The position numbers and the translations under genes are program-made. Below are positions 31,411 through 43,900 of a stretch of DNA of 64,000 bases, piece by piece. This DNA is from Aphelocoma coerulescens (lineage: Eukaryota > Chordata > Aves > Passeriformes > Corvidae): NCBI RefSeq assembly GCF_041296385.1, contig NW_027184085.1, forward strand, positions 57,942,109 to 58,006,108. Reading direction: 5' to 3'. The notes below the pieces were generated by a model. The model was not told the DNA's origin. It made no database searches and saw only the letters and a program-made list of their open reading frames with translations. Numbering within the stretch: position 1 is the stretch's first letter; the number at the start of each line of letters is the position of its first letter.

Positions 31411-34400
31411 CGTTTGAGATGGTGACATCTACATGAGCCAAGACTTAACAACTATTTACTGGGATATGACCAGTTACTTTCAGAGTCTAAATGCCCCAAA
31501 TAATCTGCATTACATCTTTACTTGAGAAATAACAGGTTTGATTTTAGAGAGTTTTGAAACTTTTAGTTCCCCTTGAAGTCAGGGAGCATTGTTTATCTGC
31601 ATCTTAGAATAATTTGTCAACCTGGTCACAGTGTCTCAATCCACTGAAATATGATGTGTGACTTACTTTGATTTTACAATAATTTCTTCTTGAATGGCAG
31701 GATTTTTTTTCTCATTTTCCAAATAATTTGTAAAAATAAAATATCCAAAATTTGGAGAAATACATGATTAGAAACTCCATTCATTGCATTCCACATTTCT
31801 TTTGCAGTCCCTAAAGGGTGATCTGTAGTGTGGTCACAGAATTCAGCCTTGCAGCAGACAAAATTGTCTTGCATTGAACAAGGTGCAGCTGTTGTAGAAT
31901 TTTAGCATATATATCCTTTATTAAGATGTGTTTTCTAAATGATTACATTTAATATATGCTATATGAATAATACATGAATAGTATATGAGTAAAAAATATG
32001 AACACATATTTTGAGTCCCTAGTATAGCAAACTCTCTGTAACTATTGATTCTCTTTCAGTAAAACAGTTCATTCAGAAAAACTAGCATTTCTTTTGTCGT
32101 TAAAAAAAATCCCAACAGAACAACACTATTGTTAATTGTGTTATTGTGCTGTTTTTTTGAGAAATATGCAGTGACTCCAGAATACATATGTAGTCTCTCC
32201 CAGGGACAGATTTTAGAAGGGTGGAAGAGGACCACTGTTAACTCACAGATGTGTCAAAGAACCACTTGAATGCATCAGCTATCAAGGATGTCAGACCAAG
32301 TAAAATCAGAGTGATTGTGGTAGCTACAGGACACTTTAGGAATGTGGTTTGAGATATAGAAGATTATGGAGATTGCTGAGTAGGGATAGGATGGTGTATC
32401 AGATGAAGTCAGAGAAATAATACGTGATAGAAAATAAAGCCCTTTTACTGCTTCAAAATGGGGGAAGTTGCATCTTTCTACTGCTAGTCTTCTGTTTGGA
32501 AGAAATGATGTGTTGGATAAAAATGGATTCATGTGTATAAACTGAGTTCTTTTCATGATGGAGGAATGACTCACTTGTGTGAATAGATGGAAAGAGTATA
32601 AGGGGAAAAAAGGATCCTCTGGGAAGGCATGGCAACAATTAAGTGCTGTGTGATGAACTGGGAATGTCTTGATTTTGGTGTAGTTATTAATATGTTTTGG
32701 TTGATGAAGCTGTATCTTAATCAAATCTCACAAAATTCTAAAAGTGTAAAAGCTAGTGTAAAAATAAGAGAGCAGAGTCTCCGCTGCTTAACTAAGAAGT
32801 TGAATTAGGCTCCTAACTACACGGCACACTTGGGTAGAAACATGAGCTACTCGGATTTTTCAAGTATCTGTAGCCTTTTGATGGCTTGGTGAGTGTTCTG
32901 TACAGTTTTGCTGCTCTAGGGCTTTGCTTCCCCTTAGAACTTTTTATTTTTATTACAGAAGTAGGTGCTAAAAGGTGCAGTAGGTGCCGTACAATTAAAC
33001 AGAGTCAGATACTGCTTTGTGTTTGGAGAAAAAGAAAAAGATGCTTGAAGGCAGAGGTAGAAAGGTGTTCAGAAAACTAAAATTACTCCTGTAAGTGCTC
33101 TTTTTCCAGCGAAATGAATGAAAATTAAGTGGCTTCAGAGATTATCCTTCCCCTCCAGCTCTCCCTCCTGCTTCTCTTTCAAGTACTCCAAGCTGAGATG
33201 CTGGCACAGCAGCAGTTGAAGCTTGACATATCAGTAATAAAGCCACTTCTGCCCTGCAGTGCAGAAAAGGGTGCAGGAGAGACACACTAGGTGCTTTTTC
33301 ACTTGATGTGAGGGTGAGGAGGGGTTGGGCAGCCGTGACTGCTCTTTTTTCTGTTTGCTTCTCTTTGTGAATCAGGAAGTGTTGGTTGTCTAAGTCACTT
33401 TTGGTGTTGCATTGCAATGAAGCTCATGAGCCTGAGTTTGTCTACTCCTTTGGCTAGAAAATGAGTCTTTTTGTGGTTAATTTCTAATGCTTATGCATGT
33501 ATCACTGTTCTTAGAATGTGGTATTATCTAAATTCAACTCCAAAATTGCTCTTATTTGCATTCAAGATATGTGTAACCTCACATACATAAGGTTACATGT
33601 AAGATAAAGTAAAAGGTTCTCCCATCCCCTTCCTTTATATTTTTTTAGGCCAACTTAGTTCTATAGGATGAAGTAGTATCTTAGATGTTTTGGGATGTGA
33701 CTACAATAACAAAATAAAGCAGTATAATTCTTTGAGTCAAATGTTTACATTATTCCAGTGGCAACTGAACAGCTTGTAAATAATCAGCTTACTGCTTATT
33801 TGATAGGTGAGATGGTAGGTTATGCTTGTAAACAAGCAGGGCTGCAAGCCTACACTGTCCTCAAATTATATATCACAGTTTAAGCTAGCATGCTGTCCTC
33901 TGCACTAGTTAGCTGCTGAACTGAAGCCGCTGGGCATAGACATGTGTTCCCCTGTGCCAGTGTGGCTTCAGGCAAGCAATAAACTGGTGACAAGACAGCT
34001 GAGAGCTGTGCATTTTAGTACCATAAATTGCTTTATCCCACAAAATGCTGTTCTAAATTATTTTGCTGCAATATTATCCTCTTCTAACAGTAAGAAACTT
34101 CCCTTGGTTGCTGTAGGTCTTCCTGGATCCTGCGAAGAGCTGCCCTCCCTCACCAAGGAAGGCGTCCGAGAACCTTTTCTCTTGCTGCTGTGGTGGAGCT
34201 TGGAGCCTGAGTGGATATAGGTGTCTACAGTATACAGACTGCTGTGATTTACAGTGGGCTTTTCTCACAAACTTGCTAAAAGTCATGATTTTCAGCAAAT
34301 GCTTTGTTTCAGCTTTTTCTATGTATAGCCTTAGATCTACAAAGTATAGTAAAAAAGAGCTACCCATTAATGTGATAAGCTGTGCTGCAAATATAATACT

Positions 34401-34801
34401 AATAACACACAGGAATTAAGTTAGACTGTGAGAGTGGTTGGCAGGTGGCAAGTCTAAAAAGATCTTTTCTAAGCTGCTCCACCTGAAGTCTTTACGTAAT
34501 TACCAAGAAAATGTTCAGTAAACCCACCAAGAGACAGATCTGATAATCAAGTTTGATATTTGCATAGGTTCTGTGGCTAATGTACTTTGTTCAACAAAAA
34601 ATGTGACTTTACATACTCATTCTTTATCAATCCATTCAAAGATTACTGCTGGAATTGCAATGGTAAGAACAAAATGGTATTATCATTCCAAGGTGAAGAT
34701 GTAGATGTGATAGATTTAAAAAGTGATGAAAGAGCTTGTTGTGCAGTTTTGCTATACTTTCAAGTCTGTAGACAGTTAGGTAGACTTTCGTAAATAACTA
34801 C
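31411..34801. other. Host sequence, no gene recognised
   Basis: Contains chance frames up to 149 codons (32275-32724 on -) without any recognisable domain. No RNA gene or repeat was identified. Confidence 0.5.
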
Positions 34802-35440
34802 GTCATTGTGCTGGTTTGGACAAATTTGGAGGAAAATATCCTCTGAGAGAAGGCAGGTTACAACCATCCTTCCCCCACCAGGTCTGGGGAAAAAAGAAAT
34901 TTTCCTCAGAGGAAAGTGAAAGAGATAAGTACTATTTATTTAAAAAACACACAGGAAAAGGATAATAATGCTAAGTAATAAAACCTCTTGCTGTGGAGAG
35001 AAACCTGGGGAAATTTCAGAGTCCTTCCGTAGGTGTGGTCTCTCTCCTCCTTGGAGCTGGGTCGTGGGCCCAACTCCAGGGCCTCAGTGGAGAGCTCTCC
35101 CAAGGTGTTCTGATGTTGAAACAGTCCAAAAAAAGAAGGGAAAAAACCAAAGTCCCAGGAAAACAAAGTTCAATTTTTCGTCTCTCTCTGGATAAAAAAA
35201 GAGCTGAAAAACTGGCTGAAAAGCAAGCAGGGTGCTTCCTCCTGCTCCTGCTGCTGCAGAAGCAGAGGAGTGTGTACCTCTGTGTCCTTGAAACAACTGC
35301 ATTGAGAAGTTTGCTTGTTTTTTTTTTTTCTCTTCCCCCTCTCAGGCTCAATTTAAAGGCACAGAAAGGCACAAAATTAATTTCTGGGCATAGAGCAGCT
35401 CTAGGGGATACACATCATAGTCTCACCCCAAGACAGTCAT
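34802..35440 (-). mobile_element. Solo LTR (629 bp) with GTCAT target duplication
   Basis: The LTR proper is 34807-35435, from TGTGCTGGTTTGG to CCAAGACA on +, flanked by GTCAT at 34802-34806 and 35436-35440. On the minus strand it begins TGTCTTGGGGTGA, close to the start of the 28663-29644 LTR, and has AATAAA near 34935, so minus orientation is likely. It aligns along its whole length with the LTR at 53446-54071. The open frames inside (up to 180 codons, 34993-35535) are chance. Confidence 0.9.
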
Positions 35441-38400
35441 CAACAACATCCTGCATTTTCCTTCATTTATGCCTTTCCCCTCAATGGTATAGCCTACATT
35501 TCATACTCTGTGTTGATAAATATATAACCATTTAGGGGTGATAGATATCTTTGCATGTTGCAAATGTATATATATGCTCATCTACTCCTTTTAGGAGTTG
35601 TTTAAGATACAGCTTGTTAAGCCAGTGAATTTAATGAGTTAAATATTGTGTCAAAGGAATCCTTGACCAGTAATGCCAGAAAAATGTACTGGACCTCAGT
35701 GCTGTAACCATATTTGTGCATGCCAAAATGTATTTGGAATGAAAATATGCAGAGCTGAAGGTTTCATTCAAAAACAGCTCTTCACTTGTTTGCTGTCAGT
35801 CAATTAATTGCAGGAGGCCACTGGGTTAGTCAGTCATGGCTTACCCTTGGTGAAACCATGTTGGCTGTCTCTAAGAGGGTAGTGCAGCCTTATGAAAGAA
35901 GTGTCAGACAAAAGGAGAGGATGCAGCTGTAAGCACTCTCTCACTCTTGTGAGTAGTTTAAGTCCCTTTGCACAGTGATGACCTGATTGTGGAGCAGTCC
36001 TCACCCTTACTGTGGTACAACTGGCTTGAGAGACAATGCTATGCATGCACCTTTTGAACTCTTGTGTCTTACAGTTTCTTGAAAAATATGAAAGAACAAA
36101 GGATAACCCTTGACTTTACCAAGTACCATGTTAACGATACATATTTACTTTCCTAAAACTTGATGCACAGAAGTTAATGGAACAGCTTCTGCCTGAGAAA
36201 ATGAATTCTGGATCTGGGTAAGGTAAATATATCTCTGAATGCTTCAGGAATAGACCACTGAGGAATGCAAGGGTGGCTGAAAGCAAAAGGCTTGTGAAAA
36301 GAGAGGGGACAGTGACTGTAAATGTAAGAGTGTGTTTGTGTGTGTAAGTTAGGCATAACTAGTAATGGTCTTAATAACTTTCCAATAAGTCCTGAGCTCT
36401 GTCAGTACTAGGTCCTCTGTTAGGTGGTAAGAATGACCTGCAAGTGAACTTGGTCATAGCTGCAGCACAGATCATCCACCTGTTCTTTGAATAAAGCATC
36501 TTAAGAGGATTCTCCTGTTGAAATGGTTGATATCTTTATACTTAATATTAATTTTCTACTTTTTTGTTAGCAAAAGAAATTTATTTATTACACTAATACG
36601 ATTACGAAGTCTTTAGTAATCTAGAATGCAACTGAGTGCATAATTTCCTGTAAAAAACAAATAAAGATGGGATAATAATTTTGCACTGGCTCTGAGGCAA
36701 AAATACTGAAACAATTGGTAGTGGTGTTTGAATTTAGACATTAAATGTGCTAGTTTGTAAAGATTGTGGAAGAAGACATAATGATTATATGCCTAGGAAA
36801 TGCCTGTCAATATTCAATAAACACTGGGGAACTCATGAGAAATTCTGCAGGTGACAGAGGTATACAGCCCAAAAAAACCCAGCCAAAATGCAACTTGGAA
36901 AACACTGTTGCCTTTTAGGGGGTCCTAGCTTAAGATAAGGTCAATGAATGTGAAGAGAAAGCCATGGAAGAGCCCTTTCCAGGATAGGTGCTGTTATACC
37001 AAAACAACAAACTGCAGCAGAAGAAGTGGGCAGGGGTAGTAAAGACTGCCAAGTACTATACGGTCTGGAAATCGTGGAAGCTATGATGGTCTGGTAAACT
37101 CACACTGCACTAAAACTCCTTAAGCATGTAGTAACACTCAAACCAATGCCATTGGGCCATCTTAATCTTCTCCTGATGATTGGAGGATTTTAAAGATGCC
37201 CATAGAAAATCTATGAAGGGATACAGGACATGTGACCTTCAAGTGTGACACTTTCCACTCATAACCAAGGTCTACCTGCCTTCCTCTTCCAGGTCAATTT
37301 ATGGCACCTGAGGAGTAAGCTTGTGATTAGAAATTGTAACTGTAAATTTATATTACACTGCAATATTAAGCTATTACATTTTGGGACAGCAATGATATTC
37401 ATTTCATATCCTTTTCTGTATCTCTAGTGTGATCCCACTCTAATAGACTTTAATTGTCATTCTCTTATGTTATCTCGTTCTCATCAGTATGAAAATACAA
37501 TTTCTATGGTAAGAAAATGTCTTTTGATAATAGAAGTGTTTAAGGTACACAGAAACCTTGTTGCAGTAGTTTAAGATGTGTTTAATTTTATTTTGATCTC
37601 TTTGTTTCTTCCTGTAACTTTTAATTAATCTTTTTGCTACCTCTTTTGACCTGTGTACTTTTAAGACTGCTTTGGGGGTGGGCAGAAAAGTCATGCATCA
37701 AAGATGGCTTGGCAGTAAAAAGATGGCTTTTATAAAGTGGTAATTGGGAATCAATATGCTTTAAGCTGTGGGAGGAAAATGCATTAAACAATCTAGTCTA
37801 GAGGGATAAAGGATTATTTGTTAATAGTATTAGAAGGTCAGTGCTACAGTAATTAAATTAAACCTGCAAGGCATTCCAAGCTGTACTTCCGAGTTTTAAT
37901 ATACCAGAAAGAAAGAAGGTGCTTGACAAATATTTTCTGTTGAGTCTACCATGGGTCATGTCCTATATAAATGAACATGCTTAAATAGCTTTCTGCTTTA
38001 ACACTTGATTTTAAACCTGCAATAATTGGTATTATATTATACATGCTGTAAAGGCCCAACAGCTCAGAAGTGAAGAGTATGTGGCTCTGCACAGAGCCAG
38101 GCTCAGGACAGCCCATATTTCTGTAGCATACACTGCATCTTCCTGCATCTATGAAGTCTTGCAGCAACTGTGCCTGTGATGGATTGCACCAGAAGCTTGA
38201 TCTTTTGCACACCAAAAAGCAAGTGAGGATCATCCTTTTGGTTGAACTGTGAGTATCAACAGTTGTGCTCAGTAGATTTTCAGGATTGTTTCTGCTGGAA
38301 TTAAACTGTGTGTTGTGTTGTTAAAACCAGCAAATTCAATATGAAATACTACTTAAGCTACTAAATACTACTTGAAACTACTGTGTTCCTCGGATTTTGT

Positions 38401-40484
38401 GTTAGCTGCTGATCTATATGTAACTTAATGAACTGCAGCATGGATTTTTACGAGTGCACGATTTTTTCTTTTTTTGTCCATTTAATGTAAAGCTTCGGAA
38501 TTCTGCAGTTTAGTTGTACAGTATTTAACTGTAGCTCTTCTGTTTTCTTGAATCTTAAAAGAGCACCTCAGGAAACAGATATAATTAACCCTGGGATAAG
38601 GACTGTGTGAGAACACTAATTTACTTTCAAATAGTAATATTTTCTTAGTTAACTTCATTACTGCTGACAACTACTTTGTAGTAATGAAGGCTTTAATCAG
38701 AAAAATAAAATCAGAATGCATTATCTGGCCAGCTGGCCCCAAAAGATGGGAGATTACTGAGGCATGCATACAAATATCTGCCGTTATGTGTGTTGGAACT
38801 TTTTTCTAGGACAACTCAGTTCTTGGCTATATCATGGCTAGGTATGTTCTCTAGATTACTCCATGTTTCTGAGAATTTCCCTGGTCCACCACCTGCAAAA
38901 TAACACCAGATGCTGTTTTTTTTTCCTAGCACACCTGGATTCATTGGTAGGGGGAAAGTCTGAGAGTCACATTTATTTGGAGTTTTCCGAGACTTGGTTG
39001 TAAGAGGTCCTCTCAAGTTCCACACTAAAGAGCTATCATCTCAAGTGATTTGGATTGTTTTTCCTTTATGAACAATAGGAGTAAAAATTATTGCCTCACT
39101 TTTTATTAAGGATCAAGAGATAGAGGACAGTGTGAGGAAAAAGTGCTACGTAAAAAGCAGGTAGTTCAGCTATCAAACCTGAGCTCTAATTTGTTTAATT
39201 TGTTGAATTTCAATCAAGCAAATGAGATCTCAGTTGGTTGCATATCATCTGTGAATTTTGAAGTATGTTTTTGCACACAACTCAGAAGCTTCCAGGGCCT
39301 GGATTTTAATGGAGGAAGCTAACATTCAAGTGACTGGCCCTTAAAATGAGTAAAATATTGGGAGCTTTGGAATAAATAGGAGGTCTGCTTAGCACGTAGC
39401 TGTCTGTAGCAAGTAAAGAAATCCTGAAGATGTTGTATATGAGCTGTTTATAAGAATGCCACTCCAGGACAGATTCATATTTGTGGAGAAATCTCTTAGA
39501 AAACAGATAATGGACTTTGAATTTCTGAAAGCAGACAGGTCATTTGACTGCTGGGTAACAGGTTTTGCCTTTTTTTTTACTATTTCTCTTACTGTGTTTA
39601 TTTGATATGCCTCTTACAATAAAACCTCAATATATTTCTCTGATAAAAGAGCTGTCTATATTCAAATCCATAGACTCCAGGACTGAAGTGTAAAGAGAAT
39701 AATAACTAAAAATACATTAAAATCTTTTCACCTATAAGTGAAGTAGGGTTTAAGTCCATGAACACAAAGAGAAATGTGTAAATTCAGAATCTCAGAAATG
39801 TTCCACTTTGATGCTTTTCCATTTTTTTCTTGATTCACAATAATGCATTAGTTCTTAAGTGTCAAAGCACCATGTAAATATTGTAATCAAGTGGGTTCAG
39901 GGCTTATTTCAACTTCTATTAATTTCTGTTATACTTTGTATAAGGGAAATGTTTGTAGATACAGGCTTTCACTGCCTCTTCTGTCAGTCCTCGCCGTTGG
40001 AACACCATGAAAATTATGGGATTGCATATTTTCCATTGTTCATAACAGTGTGTGAGAACATTAGGCGTGACAGAATTGTGTGACACCAGAACAATATTTC
40101 TGATTCAGTACGCAGCATAGTTAAAAGCAACAGAAGACCAGAAGAGAATTAAGGTGGTGAATCTTATACACCCAGCAGTTAGAGCTGCTGAAATTGAGGG
40201 TGCAAAGAAATCTGCTCAGTTTAAAGTGTGAGGTACGTGATATATAAATTACAATTGATTAGTTTGCTTGGATAGTGTTGTGGCAGGCTGGGGAAAAGAG
40301 GTTTCAGAACGATGTCATGCCTACAATACCTATTTGAAATGTGGTAAGTAGACTGAAGTGGGAGATATTAACAGCACCAACTGAGAGTGTGTGAGCTTAT
40401 GTGTGCCTATGTGCTTTTTTGGGAACATGTGTATAAGCTGGTAATGTGCTCTTGCAGCCTAGAAATCCACATGTACCCTGGTCT
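35441..40484. other. Host sequence, no gene recognised
   Basis: AT-rich; only short chance frames. One small CR1-like patch is listed separately at 35842-35876. A TG-rich stretch lies near 36330. Confidence 0.5.
35842..35876 (-). mobile_element. Possible small CR1 remnant
   Basis: TTACCCTTGGTGAAACCATG and the bases after it resemble the complement of a conserved stretch in CR1 ORF2 (the RT segment also present at 62560-62600). It is too short to be sure. Confidence 0.35.
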
Positions 40485-40900
40485 GCAAAAAAATGAGACA
40501 TGGCCAGCAAGTTGAGGGAGGTGATTCTACCCATCTTCTCTGTTCTTGTGAGACCCCTCCTGGAGTGCTGCATCCAGGTTTGGTGCCTCTAGAACAAGAA
40601 AAACAGGGACCGGTTGAAGCAGGCCCAGAGGAGGGCCATTAAAATAATTAAAGAGATGGAGACACCTATCAAGGCAGGCTGAGAGAGTTGGGGTTTTTAA
40701 ATGCCTGGAGAATAGAAGGCTTCAGGGAGACCTTATTACAGCCTTGTATTATATGGAGTGGATTTATATGAGAGAGACTTTTTATCAATGCCTGCAGTCA
40801 CAGACAAGAGGCAATGAGTTTAAGCCAAAAGAGGATAGGTTTAGGAGGGACATAAAGAACATATTTTTTACACTGTGAAATTACCCAGGTGGTATCTTCA
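40485..40900 (+). mobile_element. CR1 LINE 3' portion fragment
   Basis: It starts with a segment like AAGTTGAGGGAGGTGATTCT and passes through the GTGAGACCCCTCCTGGAGTG and GCAGGCTGAGAGAGTTGGGG blocks, all standard in the 3' part of CR1 ORF2. It carries many small changes and stops near 40900 without the terminal repeat, so it is a truncated old copy. Confidence 0.85.
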
Positions 40901-43900
40901 GGGATAAGGTTATCAAGTTTAGAAAAATATTCGATGATTTGGATTCTGCTTTCCGTGGGAAACAATGACAGGTAAAGGCAATATGATTCTGGTTAGGAGG
41001 ACTTGACTGCAGGCACTTCACTGTTACATGAGTCTCTGACATGTAATCATTGGAAGAAATCAGGAAGTTAAACTCATTAGAAATTCATTCTTGCCTGAAT
41101 TATTTTCCCTGATTATTGTACTGAGACACTGAGTAATGTGATGTATCTATTTAAACTTGATTTTTCATAGTAAGAAATGGAAAGATTATTGCAAATACTG
41201 CTAGAAATCATTGTTGTGCAAACTATTGAACATAAGTAATTAATTTCTAGCTGTCTCAGATTTTATTCTTATTTTAGATCCTGTTTTTTAGATTTGTTTT
41301 TTACACGCTACCAGCTCTTTCCAAGAGATATGAGCATTATCTAGAAAAATCAGCTGTGATTTCAGGACATTTTTTGAAAGCTTTGGTTGTAGATTAGTGA
41401 CTGTTTCTAAAAGGTTTTGTGAGGGAGCAGAAGCTGCTTCCTCTCTCACTTTGTCAATAAATAGTGTTTTTCTCTTGTCTCTAAATGCTTGCTTGTGGGT
41501 ACTCGTTCCCTTTTCTTTTTTCCTCCATTTTCTCATCCTATCAGGACTCTATAGAGGTAGATAATCTGCCATAAATGAAAAACTTCCCTGTCTTGTGACT
41601 GTGATGAAGTTGAAAGAGTTATTATACTGCATCCAAAGTTAGCCTGACTCTGCGTTGATTGCTTATTTATGTGGTAACACTGTAACAGAAGGCACACACA
41701 TGAATATTAAACAGCAGTATACTGTTTAATATTCAAATTTACTTAAACATGTTTTTAAAAGAAAAAGAAAAAAAAAGCTTTTTTCTTCTTGTTCCTAACT
41801 TAAAGTAGCAACATGTATCCTACAGTAAATTAAAAACAATGTCCCTTCTCCATGAAGGGTGAGGAAGTGGCTGAGTAGCAGCAATTCTTAAATGTGAAGA
41901 GAATGCTGGAGCCAACTCTACTTTTTCTAGTCTTTGTGTTTTTCATTGAGCTCATTTTGCATATTTTGGGAACGTCCTTCTGGTGATGTTTAATGACTGT
42001 TGTGACTTATTTTGTGCCCTTCAGGCACTCGGTGGGAAGTCTTCTGCTACCACCCCAAATTCCTACTTCCATGAGGCCCTACTGCACTAACACAATCTCG
42101 AAATATGCAGATCCCCCTTGAAATTTCCGAATACATTTGTCTTTGTTGACAATACATTATGTAATATTATCTATTGCCCCAAACTGATGTTCCTGTTTAA
42201 TTATATGAACTACTCTAGACAATGACTTGTTCAAAACAGGCCTAGGGTTTGCCATTATGAAGTAGCATTTCTCTCTTAAATAAGAAGAGGGTTTTTCTAG
42301 TATTGACTAACAAAAATGCAACGAATCTACGAGGCTGGCATAGATTTTCATGGCTGGAGAACTAGGAATCAGCAAGCATGCACCCTAGGAAATCCTAAGC
42401 AATAAATATACTATCACTCATTATTCTCTGGAGACCTCGGGGGGAACTTCTAGCCCTTGACTTCAATTTCATGTTTAAATCTCCAGGTGCTGAATACAGT
42501 GTAGACCAAGAGAATTGCAAACAACAATGAACTAGAAAAAAACCAACAAAACCACATATAATATACTTGTGAGAGTTCAGGTACCAACTATAAAGAATTG
42601 GGAACATGCCTGAAGCAAGGAAACTGTTAGTACTTTCACTTTGGCTTATTAGTGAGAGTACAAAAATTTAATTCAGAGGAATAGTCAACACTTTTGAGCC
42701 CAAATAATATATATTTTTTGTCTGTTATTCACCTGTTATTAATCTTCAATCTGAAAAATAATGTTTTTGAAGGGAGTAAAAACACTACAGGCCTTCTTAG
42801 AGGAATGGAAGCTGAAGTCTGATCAAAGTCTGATTAAAGTGCGAATTTTATCTATTCAATAGAGGAAATTGTCTATTATTGAAACAATATCTAGGACAGC
42901 ATTTTTGAAATTACTGAGCTTAGTATAAAGCAAAAAAAATTGCTTCCAGGGGCTTGGAAGTCATAGATGAATTAAGAAAATCTCTTGATTTTGTGAAGCT
43001 CCAGATTGTTCAATGATATTACTGATTGACTGGTATTCTGCCTTTTATCTTTAAAAGATGTTCTCAGATAAAACAGTATTCAAGGTTGTCTGTAACCACT
43101 AGGCAAAGAGATCAGATGAGTGTAGAATATTTATTTGACCAAAGAATAAAGCCAAATGCTTTTTCAATTTTCTTGATGGTGAGGCTTCTTGGACATGTAT
43201 TTGTAATGATGTGTGATGCCAGATTTGTGTTTTGTACTATATCACTCAGTTGAGTTGCCTCACATCAAAAATTACAAAATATAGTGGCAAAGCCTCAACT
43301 CAAGAGAACAGGGAATATCAAGTGTACCAGACTAGAGAGATGGATTTAAAATACTATTTGACTGAGGACTTGAAACAAACACAAACAAAAAGGGTTCAGA
43401 GATCTTTCTGGTCCTGTGTTTCATTGTTTTAGTTTTTAACTAAATTTACAATCCATTGTTACTCAATTCCACTGTTATCACTCGAGTTTCCTGCTCGATA
43501 GTGAAAGGCACTTACCAGATATGCCATCCTTCACCTCTTCTATTTCTGGATGCTGCAAATGAAACAACTGTATGTTGAGGGCAGTAACATAAAGTCAACT
43601 TAAATTTTGAATTTAAGGCAGTCATTCTTCTTTTCCTTTTTTTTTTTTCAAATTACTGATTCAATTATTCTCAAACTGATCTGACTTTTGAATTCCTCTC
43701 TACGCTTTGACAAGACACTATGACAGCTGGTTTAGTGAAGGGATAATTATTTTATAGAGTTGTAATATGAGTTACACCTTCAATCTTTTCTGAAAAGACA
43801 ACAGTACAGATAGATATAATAGAAGAACCACTAATATGCAGTTATTTAAGTAATTGCAAATGTGTAACAGCTTTGAAGCAATTTTTCTAGGATGCTCAGA

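Noticed and set aside
32275..32724. 149-codon minus-strand frame
   Set aside because: Low-complexity, His/Ser/Phe-rich composition typical of random AT-rich DNA; no domain seen.
34993..35535. 180-codon plus-strand frame
   Set aside because: It lies across a solo LTR on the strand opposite to its transcription and runs past the LTR edge; a shadow frame.
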